The translations under genes were made by a program, and so were the position numbers. The notes under the pieces were generated by a model that saw nothing but the letters and a program-made list of their open reading frames with translations, had not been told where the DNA came from and made no database searches. A stretch of DNA of 6,891 nt from an uncultured bacterium. Its GTDB lineage: Bacteria; Actinomycetota; Actinomycetes; S36-B12. Positions 1-5,356 of this stretch are shown here, in pieces (within the stretch, counting starts at the first letter, position 1; each line of letters begins with the position of its first letter). Location of the stretch: contig CAJAKT010000547.1 in assembly GCA_903940375.1 (NCBI GenBank), positions 1 through 6,891 of the forward strand. Direction: 5' to 3'.

Positions 1-2
1 AG

Positions 3-107
3 TACGACGCGCACAACGTCTGGTATCAGTGGTTCCCCAATGGCCTTCAGCTCATGTACGGGAAGAGCAACAGGCTCCTCGTCCGGCCCGTACGTGCATT
101 CTCCTAG
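3..107 (+). CDS. C-terminal fragment of a DUF1566 (Lcl_C)-like protein, cut by the window edge
   Basis: An open frame runs in from the left edge and stops at TAG (105-107), giving 34 residues. The fragment begins YDAHNVWYQWFPNG and ends LLVRPVRAFS. The pattern of aromatic residues, an F-x-N-G turn, a lysine and then a terminal V-R-P-V-R-A-F is typical of the end of DUF1566/Lcl_C domains, which are often found in secreted or surface proteins of unknown role. No start, signal peptide or other domain is visible because the gene lies mostly outside the window. It converges on the VapC-like gene with only 11 bases between the two stop codons. The family call rests on a short but characteristic tail; function is not assignable. 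Confidence 0.6.
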   Translation, partial: YDAHNVWYQWFPNGLQLMYGKSNRLLVRPVRAFS

Positions 108-118
108 GCGGCACGCCC

Positions 119-511
119 TCAGACGCGAATGACGTCCAGCCCGGGGATCCCGTCGTAGTCACGGTCCTGCGTTACGACCGGGACGCCGAGGGCAAGCGCG
201 GTCGCAGCGATCCAGGAGTCATTGACCCCGACACGCTGACCGGACTCGCGCAGTGACGCGCGCAGTCGCGCCCAGGTCTCGGCAATCGACGTGTCGATAC
301 CGATCGCGTCGAGCAGCATGGCTCGCGACAGGGTGGCCAGTCGACGGTCGCGCTGCTCGACATCACCTGCGACCAGCACACCCGCGCGCAGTTCACCGAC
401 GGTGATGACGGAGATCGCGAGTTCATCCGGGAGGGCCGACACATCCACGGAGCGCCCGCTCTCGCGTGCGATGAAGACGCTGGTGTCAGCGATGCCGCGC
501 GTCACGGCCAC
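119..511 (-). CDS. vapC: VapC-like PIN-domain toxin ribonuclease
   Basis: A 130-residue protein of normal length for a VapC toxin. PIN-domain toxins are Mg2+-dependent endoribonucleases that cut RNA (often tRNA or rRNA) and are held inactive by their antitoxin. The acidic active-site set is complete: D9 in IADTSVFIA, E40 in TVGELRAG, D98 in GVNDSWIAATA and D116 in VVTQDRDYD, with further acids at 118 and 120. The start is GTG (509-511), with a second GTG two codons in. No clear ribosome binding site precedes it, but its first 10 bases overlap the end of the antitoxin gene, so translation is probably coupled to the antitoxin. An intact catalytic set suggests a functional toxin. The RNA target cannot be told from sequence. 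Confidence 0.9.
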   Translation of the reverse strand: MAVTRGIADTSVFIARESGRSVDVSALPDELAISVITVGELRAGVLVAGDVEQRDRRLATLSRAMLLDAIGIDTSIAETWARLRASLRESGQRVGVNDSWIAATALALGVPVVTQDRDYDGIPGLDVIRV

Positions 512-756
512 GGCAGGTCATCCGTGGTGTCGCCAGCAAGGTCCGCCAGATCGGCGGTGAGCCCGGCATCCGCCTGATTGCCGAGGACGAACTCGATGAA
601 GCGCGAACGCGGCATCCACCTCGCGGTCCGCAGGTGCGGCACCAGATCCGCGACTGGCCGACCGCTCGCCGTGATGGTGATGGTCTCCCCGCCGTCGACC
701 CGGTCAAGCAGCCCACGCACGTTGTTGCGGAGTTCACGGGCGGCGACCTCGGTCAT
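502..756 (-). CDS. Phd/YefM-family antitoxin of the type II module
   Basis: An 84-residue antitoxin that should neutralise the downstream PIN toxin and repress its own operon. The N-terminal half has the Phd/YefM DNA-binding and dimer fold: MTEVAARELRNNVRGLLDRV, then GETITITASGRPVADLVP (residues 23-40), a helix-then-hairpin pattern typical of the family. The C-terminal half (about 43-84) is variable, acidic at the end (DDLPWP), and should be the toxin-wrapping region. The ATG at 754-756 was chosen because the family motif starts there and a promoter-like element lies just upstream; the longer open frame to 918 would add 54 residues unlike the family. The stop overlaps the toxin start by 10 bases. 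Pairing a Phd-type antitoxin with a PIN toxin is common. Confidence 0.9.
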   Translation of the reverse strand: MTEVAARELRNNVRGLLDRVDGGETITITASGRPVADLVPHLRTARWMPRSRFIEFVLGNQADAGLTADLADLAGDTTDDLPWP

Positions 757-762
757 GCCGCG

Positions 763-768
763 ATCGTA
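763..768 (-). promoter_or_regulatory. Candidate -10 element for the toxin-antitoxin operon (leaderless transcript)
   Basis: On the minus strand TACGAT (TAnnnT) is followed by six bases and then the antitoxin ATG. A transcript from it would begin at or next to the start codon. No Shine-Dalgarno sequence is seen before this ATG, which fits leaderless initiation, frequent in actinobacteria. No convincing -35 hexamer is visible at the expected spacing, so the call is tentative. Confidence 0.35.
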
Positions 769-781
769 GCACTTGTGCGAC
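766..781. promoter_or_regulatory. Inverted repeat, possible antitoxin operator
   Basis: The arms GTAGCAC (766-772) and GTGCGAC (775-781) are inverted with 6 of 7 matches around a TT centre. The site begins 10 bases upstream of the antitoxin ATG and overlaps the candidate -10. This is where a Phd-type antitoxin or toxin-antitoxin complex usually binds for autorepression. The position is suggestive, but the repeat is short and binding is inferred. Confidence 0.4.
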
Positions 782-822
782 ATAAGCCACTTCCACGCGC
801 AGATCGCGACAGAACCCCTCCG

Positions 823-880
823 CGAGCGGCCCGATGTGGCTGGGTTGACGGGCGCGAAACCGACCACAGCGGGCCGCTCG
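823..880 (-). terminator. Long hairpin, probable terminator of dprA without a U-tract
   Basis: CGAGCGGCCCG (823-833) and CGGGCCGCTCG (870-880) are perfect 11-bp inverted arms. The pairing continues inward through 834-839 with 864-869 with one mismatch, for a 17-bp stem, and further partial pairing of GGTT (843-846) with AACC (858-861) is possible. It lies 37 bases past the dprA stop and before the toxin-antitoxin promoter, where a terminator for the minus-strand dprA transcript would sit. No T-run follows on either strand. Such U-less hairpin terminators are reported for actinobacteria, so the role is likely but not certain. Confidence 0.55.
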
Positions 881-917
881 GCAGGGAGAGGGTGGGTCGG
901 CGGGGAGACCGTCGGCA

Positions 918-2015
918 TCAGGCCCTGGGCCGGGGTGGCAGTCGCCAGCCACCGGCCTCCTCGACGACCAGCCCCTGGGCCCCGAGCACGCCCACGGCCG
1001 CCATGACGTCTCCCGCGCCGAGGCCGGCCGATCGGACGAGCGCATCCAGGCCGATGGCGCCGCGAGCCGGCAGGGCATCGAGGACAACTCGTTCCCGGGC
1101 CCCCAGCGCATCGCGGGCCGTTCGGTCGCCGGCCCGCGGAGGAAGGCCGCTACCCAGGTCCAGCAGGTCGAGCAGCTCCGAGACGTCCCCGACCAGGATC
1201 GCGTCGCCGTCGCTGATCATCCGGTGGCAGCCCGCCGACGCGGCGGACGTCACCGGGCCGGGGACCGCGAGCACGGGCCGGTTCATGGCTGCCGCCGCAT
1301 GCGCGGTCGATGCGGTACCCGACCGGACGGCTGCCTCGATGACGAGGGTCGCGCGGCCGAGGGCGGCAATGATGCGGTTACGGGACAGGAACCGCTGGCG
1401 CCGGACGGACTCGCCGGGCGGCGTCTCGCTGATGACCAGCCCCTGATCGGCGATCTGCGCCAGCAGGGCCGTGTGCGCCCGCGGGTAGGGCACGTCGACG
1501 CCGCCGGCAAGCACCGCGACCGTCGTTCCGTCGGCAGCAAGCGCACCTCGGTGTGCTGCGGCATCTATGCCATACGCCGCCCCGGACAGCACGCACCACT
1601 GCGCCGACGCCAGGTCGGCCGACCAGGATCGGGCGACCTCCTCGCCGTAGGCCGTGCAGGCTCTGGCACCCACGACCGCTAGGGAGCGCAGGGCCAGGAG
1701 CCGCAGGTCGGCCGCCCCGGTGACCCACAGGGCCAGTGGCGTCTGGTCGCCAAGGGCATTGATCTGCGTCGGCCATTCACGGTCGCCACGCGTGATGATG
1801 CGGGCCCCGCATCGATCCGCGCGCTCTGCGGCCTCGTGGACATCAAAGCCCGCAAGTCGTGCTGCCAGACCATCGCCGTGGCGAAGGCCCGTGTGCCCGT
1901 CAGTGATCCGACGGACGAGCTCAACTGCACCCTGCCTGGCCAGCAGTCGACCGGCTGCAGCATCGCCCGGTTCGACACAGTGCGCGAGCGCGATGAGCGC
2001 GTCACGCTCGCTCAC
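918..2015 (-). CDS. dprA: DNA processing protein DprA (Smf)
   Basis: DprA is a cytoplasmic single-stranded-DNA-binding protein that loads RecA onto incoming DNA during natural transformation. The frame gives 365 residues from the chosen GTG. The Rossmann-like core shows VVGAR (114-118), SGAAYGIDAAAHRGAL (144-159), GGVDVPYPRAH (171-181), ISETPPG (195-201), FLSRNRIIAALG (209-220), VIEAAVRSGTASTA (225-238) and AVPGPVTSAASAG (250-262), all diagnostic. A C-terminal winged-helix segment (about 304-358) is present. The GTG at 2013-2015 overlaps the comM stop (GTGA), implying coupled translation. A GTG at 2022-2024, three codons longer and with GGAG ten bases upstream, is a real alternative, while the ATG at 2109-2111 would add an arginine-rich tail buried in comM and is unlikely. 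All core motifs are intact. Confidence 0.95.
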   Translation of the reverse strand: MSERDALIALAHCVEPGDAAAGRLLARQGAVELVRRITDGHTGLRHGDGLAARLAGFDVHEAAERADRCGARIITRGDREWPTQINALGDQTPLALWVTGAADLRLLALRSLAVVGARACTAYGEEVARSWSADLASAQWCVLSGAAYGIDAAAHRGALAADGTTVAVLAGGVDVPYPRAHTALLAQIADQGLVISETPPGESVRRQRFLSRNRIIAALGRATLVIEAAVRSGTASTAHAAAAMNRPVLAVPGPVTSAASAGCHRMISDGDAILVGDVSELLDLLDLGSGLPPRAGDRTARDALGARERVVLDALPARGAIGLDALVRSAGLGAGDVMAAVGVLGAQGLVVEEAGGWRLPPRPRA

Positions 2016-3544
2016 GATGTCCACGACGTGCCCGCTCCACGTAGCCCGAGGGCGACCGCGATGTCGTCGAGCCCCGGCCGGTCGCGACCGGCGAGATCGG
2101 CGACCGTCCACGCCATGCGCAGGATCCGGTCAGGGCCACGCAGATTCGCCGATCGACGCTCGACGGAGTGCAGCAACTCGGCCCCCTGCGAATCAGGTCG
2201 CCACGTGCGGCGCAGCTCCCCCGCCGGGATTGCCGCATTGACCTGCCACGGCTCGCCGGCGAATCGCTTCGCACTCCGCTCCCGCGCAGCCTGCACCCGC
2301 GCCCGGACGTGTTCTGTGGCCTCCGCGTCGCCCAGCGCAGCCAGTTCCGCATCACTCGGCCGGGCCAAGGCGATGCGGATATCGACCCGGTCCATCAGCG
2401 GCCCGGAGAGTCTCGCCGCATAGCGGCGGACAACCGATGGCGGGCACGAGCACTCGATGCCGCGTCCGGCACGCTGGCCGCAGGGACACGGATTCGCTGC
2501 CATCACGAGCTGGAACCTTGCCGGCAACCGCCCGCTCCAGCCACTGCGCGAGAGCGAGATCCAACCCGACTCCAGCGGCTGCCGCAGTCCTTCCAGTGCT
2601 GGCCGGGCGAACTCCGGTGCCTCGTCAAGGAACAGCACGCCGTGGTGAGACATGGTGACGGCTCCGGGCGCCACCCGAGAGCCGTGGACCGATCCCAGCA
2701 GCGCGGCGGCCGACGCCGAGTGATGCGGTGCCCCCATCGGCGGCTGCCGGTAGTCGGCGTCAGCCCGCGGCATCCCGGCCACCCCGTGCACCGCCGCAAC
2801 CTCGAGTGCCGCCTCATCATCGAGATCCGGCAGGAGTCCGGGCAGTCGTTCTGCAAGCAGCGTCTTCCCGACACCAGGCGCCCCGATCATCGCGATGTGG
2901 TGGCCACCGGCCGCGGCCACCTCCAGGGCAAGCCGACCCTGGGCATGACCGCGTACATCGCGCAGGTCCGGTCGATCCCGGACCGGACCCTCGTTCGCCG
3001 GCAGCGCCGGCATCGTCACCGCATCGGGGCATTCACCGGTGAGCACGGCCACCACCTGCGCGAGATGGTCGGCGATGGTCACGCGCACCCCCGGCAGCCG
3101 TGACATCTCCACGGCACTGGCCGACGGCACGACGATGCGGTCGATCCCGGCGCGGCGGGCGGCCAGCGCGCCGGCGAGAGCTCCGCGCGTCGGGCGGAGC
3201 TGGCCATCGAGTCCGAGCTCGCCGATGAAGATCGTCGACTGCAGGTCGACATTGGGCAACTGGTCGCTGGCCGCCAGCACTCCGATGGCGATGGGTAAGT
3301 CCAGACCCGCCCCGTGCTTGCGTACTTCCGCCGGGGACAGGCTGATCGTGATGCGTCGATTGGGCCAGACCTTGCCGATCCCGTCGATGGCGCACCGCGC
3401 CCGGGATCGTGATTCCGTCACCGACGTATCCGGCAGTCCGACGACGCCCACACTCGGCAACCCGTCGGAGATGTCGACCTCGACGCGGACCATTGCCCCG
3501 CTCACTCCGGAGAGCACGACGCCGTTCACCTTTGCCAGCCCCAC
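2012..3544 (-). CDS. comM: YifB/ComM-family Mg-chelatase-like AAA+ ATPase
   Basis: A 510-residue protein, full length for the YifB/ComM family. ComM is a hexameric helicase that promotes branch migration during integration of transformed DNA in Gram-negative species; its actinobacterial role is less studied. Domains in order: an N-terminal ChlI/Lon-protease-like fold (about 20-170), the AAA+ core with Walker A GAPGVGKT (221-228) and Walker B VLFLDE (303-308), the family motif NPCPCG (351-356) with a nearby Cys pair in IECSCPP, the GPLMDRVDI segment (381-389), and a C-terminal Mg-chelatase domain (about 403-500). The start is GTG (3542-3544), six bases after the yraN stop; the stop overlaps the dprA GTG. 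The tight spacing with yraN and dprA indicates one transcript. Confidence 0.95.
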   Translation of the reverse strand: MGLAKVNGVVLSGVSGAMVRVEVDISDGLPSVGVVGLPDTSVTESRSRARCAIDGIGKVWPNRRITISLSPAEVRKHGAGLDLPIAIGVLAASDQLPNVDLQSTIFIGELGLDGQLRPTRGALAGALAARRAGIDRIVVPSASAVEMSRLPGVRVTIADHLAQVVAVLTGECPDAVTMPALPANEGPVRDRPDLRDVRGHAQGRLALEVAAAGGHHIAMIGAPGVGKTLLAERLPGLLPDLDDEAALEVAAVHGVAGMPRADADYRQPPMGAPHHSASAAALLGSVHGSRVAPGAVTMSHHGVLFLDEAPEFARPALEGLRQPLESGWISLSRSGWSGRLPARFQLVMAANPCPCGQRAGRGIECSCPPSVVRRYAARLSGPLMDRVDIRIALARPSDAELAALGDAEATEHVRARVQAARERSAKRFAGEPWQVNAAIPAGELRRTWRPDSQGAELLHSVERRSANLRGPDRILRMAWTVADLAGRDRPGLDDIAVALGLRGAGTSWTS

Positions 3545-3550
3545 GGATGC

Positions 3551-3907
3551 CTACACCCCGCGCAGGTGCTGGAGCACCGGCTGACCGACGAGCGGCTGCA
3601 CGATGCCGATCACGTCGAAACGGATCTCAGGCACGTGCAGCTGCTGCTCGTCGAGCCACCGCAGTGCCAGTTCGCGCAGCCGACGGATCTTGCGCGGCCC
3701 GACGGCATCGAGCGGAGATCCGTATGCCGTGCTGCGTCGCGTCTTGACCTCGCAGATCACCAACGCTGATCCATCCCGCGCGATGACGTCAAGCTCACCT
3801 GTCGGACATCGCCAGTTCCTCGCGAGGATCGTCAGACCCTGACGTCGCAAATGCTCGACCGCGAGGTCCTCGCCGTACCTGCCGAGTGCATCCTTTGCGT
3901 GCACCAT
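3551..3907 (-). CDS. yraN: YraN/UPF0102 family nuclease-like protein
   Basis: A 118-residue member of UPF0102, which has a PD-(D/E)XK endonuclease-like fold; its cellular role is not established. Visible family motifs are GRYGEDLA (9-16), the acidic GELDVIARD (37-45), EVKTR (53-57) and RFDVI (96-100); the E-L-D and E-V-K residues match the metal-binding nuclease signature. The ATG at 3905-3907 was chosen because AGGGGG lies five bases upstream (complement of 3913-3918). A GTG two codons further up (3911-3913) would overlap that site. It leads the block with comM and dprA, an order common in actinobacteria, suggesting a DNA-processing context. Confidence 0.92.
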   Translation of the reverse strand: MVHAKDALGRYGEDLAVEHLRRQGLTILARNWRCPTGELDVIARDGSALVICEVKTRRSTAYGSPLDAVGPRKIRRLRELALRWLDEQQLHVPEIRFDVIGIVQPLVGQPVLQHLRGV

Positions 3908-4016
3908 GCCCACCCCCTGGTGGGACAGTGCCGCAGGACGGTGTCGCCGTCACCGGGCCGGCGCGGACCTGTGGATCGCTGCCGCGCGCGCAACGTCCTG
4001 TGGACGAACCAGCCGA
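3908..4016. other. 109-bp intergenic region between the PPK2 gene and yraN
   Basis: Both flanking genes are on the minus strand. The stretch contains the yraN ribosome binding site (AGGGGG, complement of 3913-3918) and two weak hairpins: GACGG/CCGTC at 3937-3951 and CGTCC-TGT-GGACG at 3994-4006. Either could help end the PPK2 transcript, but stems are only 5 bp and no T-run follows. No convincing promoter for yraN is visible, although separate transcription is plausible given the gap. Confidence 0.3.
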
Positions 4017-4919
4017 TCAGCCGGTCTCGGCCTCCAGCTGGGCACGCGCTTCATCGAGTGCGGCCTTGCCTGCATCATCGAGCACCGGGAACTTCGGGTC
4101 GATCGACATGAGGGTGTGCGCGAGGATCGCCGACACGCAGATGCGGGCGAACCACTTGCGGTCAGCAGGGACGACGTACCACGGCGCCCACTCGGTGCTC
4201 GTGTGCGACAGCATCTGCGAGTACGCCTCCTGGTACTCGTCCCAGTACTGGCGTTCGCGTGCATCCGCTGCGGAGAACTTCCAGTTCTTGTCCGGCTCAT
4301 CGACCCGCTCGAGGAACCGCTTGCGCTGCTCGTCCTTCGACAGGTTCAAGAAGACCTTGAGGACGATGAATCCGTTATCAACGAGATAGCGCTCCCAGTC
4401 GTTGATCTCGCGGTAGCGCCGCTTCCACACGTCCTCACCACGGGCCGACTCGGGCAGGCGCTGGTTGGTCAGGATCGAGGGGTGCACCCGGACGACGAGC
4501 ACCTCCTCGTAGTACGAGCGGTTGAAGATGCCGATGTCGCCGCGGGCCGGCAGGTTACGGGCACAACGCCACAGGTAGTCATGGTCGAGCTCCTCGGCGG
4601 ATGGGGCCTTGTAGCTCGTGACGTGCACGCCCTGCGGATTGACGCCACTCATGACGTGCCGGATCGTGCCGTCCTTGCCGGCCGCATCAAGGGCCTGCAG
4701 GCACAGCAGCACGGCGTACGTGTCCTGCGCCGCGAGCCGTTCCTGGTACTCGGCAAGGACCTCCACGCCGCGCTGCAGCAGCCCCTCGCCGTCCTCCTTG
4801 GTGAGGAAGTCGGCCTTGTATTCCGGATCGAAATCACGGGACAGGACGACGTGACGGCCCGGCTCGACCCGCAGCGGCTCGATGAATGCGGCCAGGGTCT
4901 TCATCCGATCATCAGCCAT
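4017..4919 (-). CDS. ppk2: Polyphosphate kinase 2 family phosphotransferase, class III-like
   Basis: A 300-residue single-domain PPK2 enzyme, which moves phosphate from inorganic polyphosphate to a nucleotide. Class III members phosphorylate both AMP and ADP and so regenerate ATP. Seen here: the Walker A-type ALDAAGKDGT (76-85), the second conserved block with IFNRSYYEEVLVVRVHP (131-147), and the basic lid region RKRFLERVDEPDKNWKFS (200-217), followed by STEWAPWYVVPADRKW (241-256). The overall pattern resembles class III enzymes such as that of Meiothermus ruber; class assignment is from memory of that sequence. The ATG at 4917-4919 was chosen because AGGGGAG lies five bases upstream; the longer frame to 5003 would run through the arsR control region. 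It is transcribed away from the arsenic operon. Confidence 0.93.
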   Translation of the reverse strand: MADDRMKTLAAFIEPLRVEPGRHVVLSRDFDPEYKADFLTKEDGEGLLQRGVEVLAEYQERLAAQDTYAVLLCLQALDAAGKDGTIRHVMSGVNPQGVHVTSYKAPSAEELDHDYLWRCARNLPARGDIGIFNRSYYEEVLVVRVHPSILTNQRLPESARGEDVWKRRYREINDWERYLVDNGFIVLKVFLNLSKDEQRKRFLERVDEPDKNWKFSAADARERQYWDEYQEAYSQMLSHTSTEWAPWYVVPADRKWFARICVSAILAHTLMSIDPKFPVLDDAGKAALDEARAQLEAETG

Positions 4920-4924
4920 GCCTG

Positions 4925-4931
4925 CTCCCCT
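4925..4931 (-). promoter_or_regulatory. Ribosome binding site fixing the ppk2 start
   Basis: AGGGGAG on the minus strand lies five bases before the ATG at 4917-4919. It decides against the upstream ATG at 5003, which would add 28 residues without family support. Confidence 0.75.
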
Positions 4932-4996
4932 GGTCCGAACCTGCTGCCAACGGTAGTCCGGGGTTCCCGACCGCGCCCGTTCATAAGTCACTGCTG

Positions 4997-5026
4997 TTGA
5001 CATAAATATTCACTGATGTTTATGGT
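4997..5026 (+). promoter_or_regulatory. arsR promoter, likely leaderless
   Basis: A perfect -35 TTGACA (4997-5002) and a -10-like TATGGT (5021-5026) are separated by 18 bases. Six bases later comes the ATG of arsR (5033), so transcription should begin at or beside the start codon. A weak GGTGGG (5024-5029) is the only Shine-Dalgarno-like sequence. The operator palindrome fills the space between the two hexamers, so bound ArsR would block RNA polymerase. A promoter for the divergent ppk2 gene is not clear. Confidence 0.7.
5001..5024. promoter_or_regulatory. ArsR operator palindrome
   Basis: The arms CATAAATAT (5001-5009) and ATGTTTATG (5016-5024) are inverted with 8 of 9 matches around a six-base spacer. 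It is a strikingly AT-rich 24-bp element in GC-rich surroundings. Size, symmetry and position over the promoter spacer fit an ArsR/SmtB dimer site. It begins 81 bases upstream of the divergent ppk2 start. Confidence 0.75.
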
Positions 5027-5032
5027 GGGCAG

Positions 5033-5356
5033 ATGAAGACACGTGCGCCCGAGACACCCGCGGCTCGAGCCCGTGAGATCGCCCCCGTCCTCAAGGCGCT
5101 CTCCGACGTCAATCGACTGACCATCCTGCTGGCGATAGCCGACCGGGAGTCCACGGTCACCGACCTCGTCGACGTCTCGGGCATGTCACAGCCGCTGGTG
5201 AGCCACCACCTCAAGACCCTTCGCGAGACCGGGCTCGTCACCTCGACAGCAGTGGGCCGCAGCAACGTCTACTCCCTGTGCTGCGACGCGATCTTCGAAC
5301 CGATCGCCCTGCTGTCCGACCTCGCCACTCCCTCCTGCGCACCGAAGGATCGCTGA
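5033..5356 (+). CDS. arsR: ArsR-family arsenite-responsive repressor
   Basis: A 107-residue winged-helix repressor of the ArsR/SmtB family, which leaves its operator when As(III) or Sb(III) binds cysteine thiols. The fold is clear: KALSDVNRLTILLAI (21-35), recognition-helix region SQPLVSHHLKTLRETG (52-67) and the wing around VGRSNVYSL (74-82). The classical CVC metal site in the helix near residues 43-50 is absent (TDLVDVSG). Instead there is a Cys pair, C83 and C84, and a single C102 near the end, resembling the C-terminal As(III) site described for Acidithiobacillus ferrooxidans ArsR (C95, C96, C102). The ATG at 5033 sits right behind the promoter. Its TGA shares one base with the arsM ATG (TGATG), so the operon is translationally coupled. 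Confidence 0.93.
   Translation: MKTRAPETPAARAREIAPVLKALSDVNRLTILLAIADRESTVTDLVDVSGMSQPLVSHHLKTLRETGLVTSTAVGRSNVYSLCCDAIFEPIALLSDLATPSCAPKDR
5344..5349 (+). promoter_or_regulatory. Ribosome binding site of the arsM-arsD gene
   Basis: GAAGGA, inside the end of arsR, is followed by six bases and the ATG at 5356. It fixes the start there rather than at an upstream ATG (5278) whose extra residues overlap arsR out of frame and resemble nothing. Confidence 0.7.

Noticed and set aside
502..918. Antitoxin extended by 54 residues to a start at 918
   Set aside because: The extra part would be encoded by the hairpin and promoter region, and the family motif begins at the ATG at 756.
634..1446. 270-codon plus-strand frame across the antitoxin, the intergenic gap and dprA
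   Set aside because: Composition is Arg/Pro/Ser/Ala-rich as expected of antisense frames in GC-rich DNA. It spans a hairpin and two well-supported genes.
3934..4000. Inverted repeat CAGGACG (3934-3940) and CGTCCTG (3994-4000)
   Set aside because: Only 7 bp with a 53-base loop; too weak in GC-rich DNA to call a terminator or binding site.
3967..4005. Two CCTGTGGA copies resembling part of a DnaA box
   Set aside because: They lack the TTAT half of the consensus and stand alone; nothing else suggests an origin.
3906..5000. Open frame of 364 codons on the plus strand opposite ppk2
   Set aside because: It mirrors the ppk2 frame in GC-rich DNA. The minus-strand protein has every PPK2 motif, while this one resembles no family and has no start signal.
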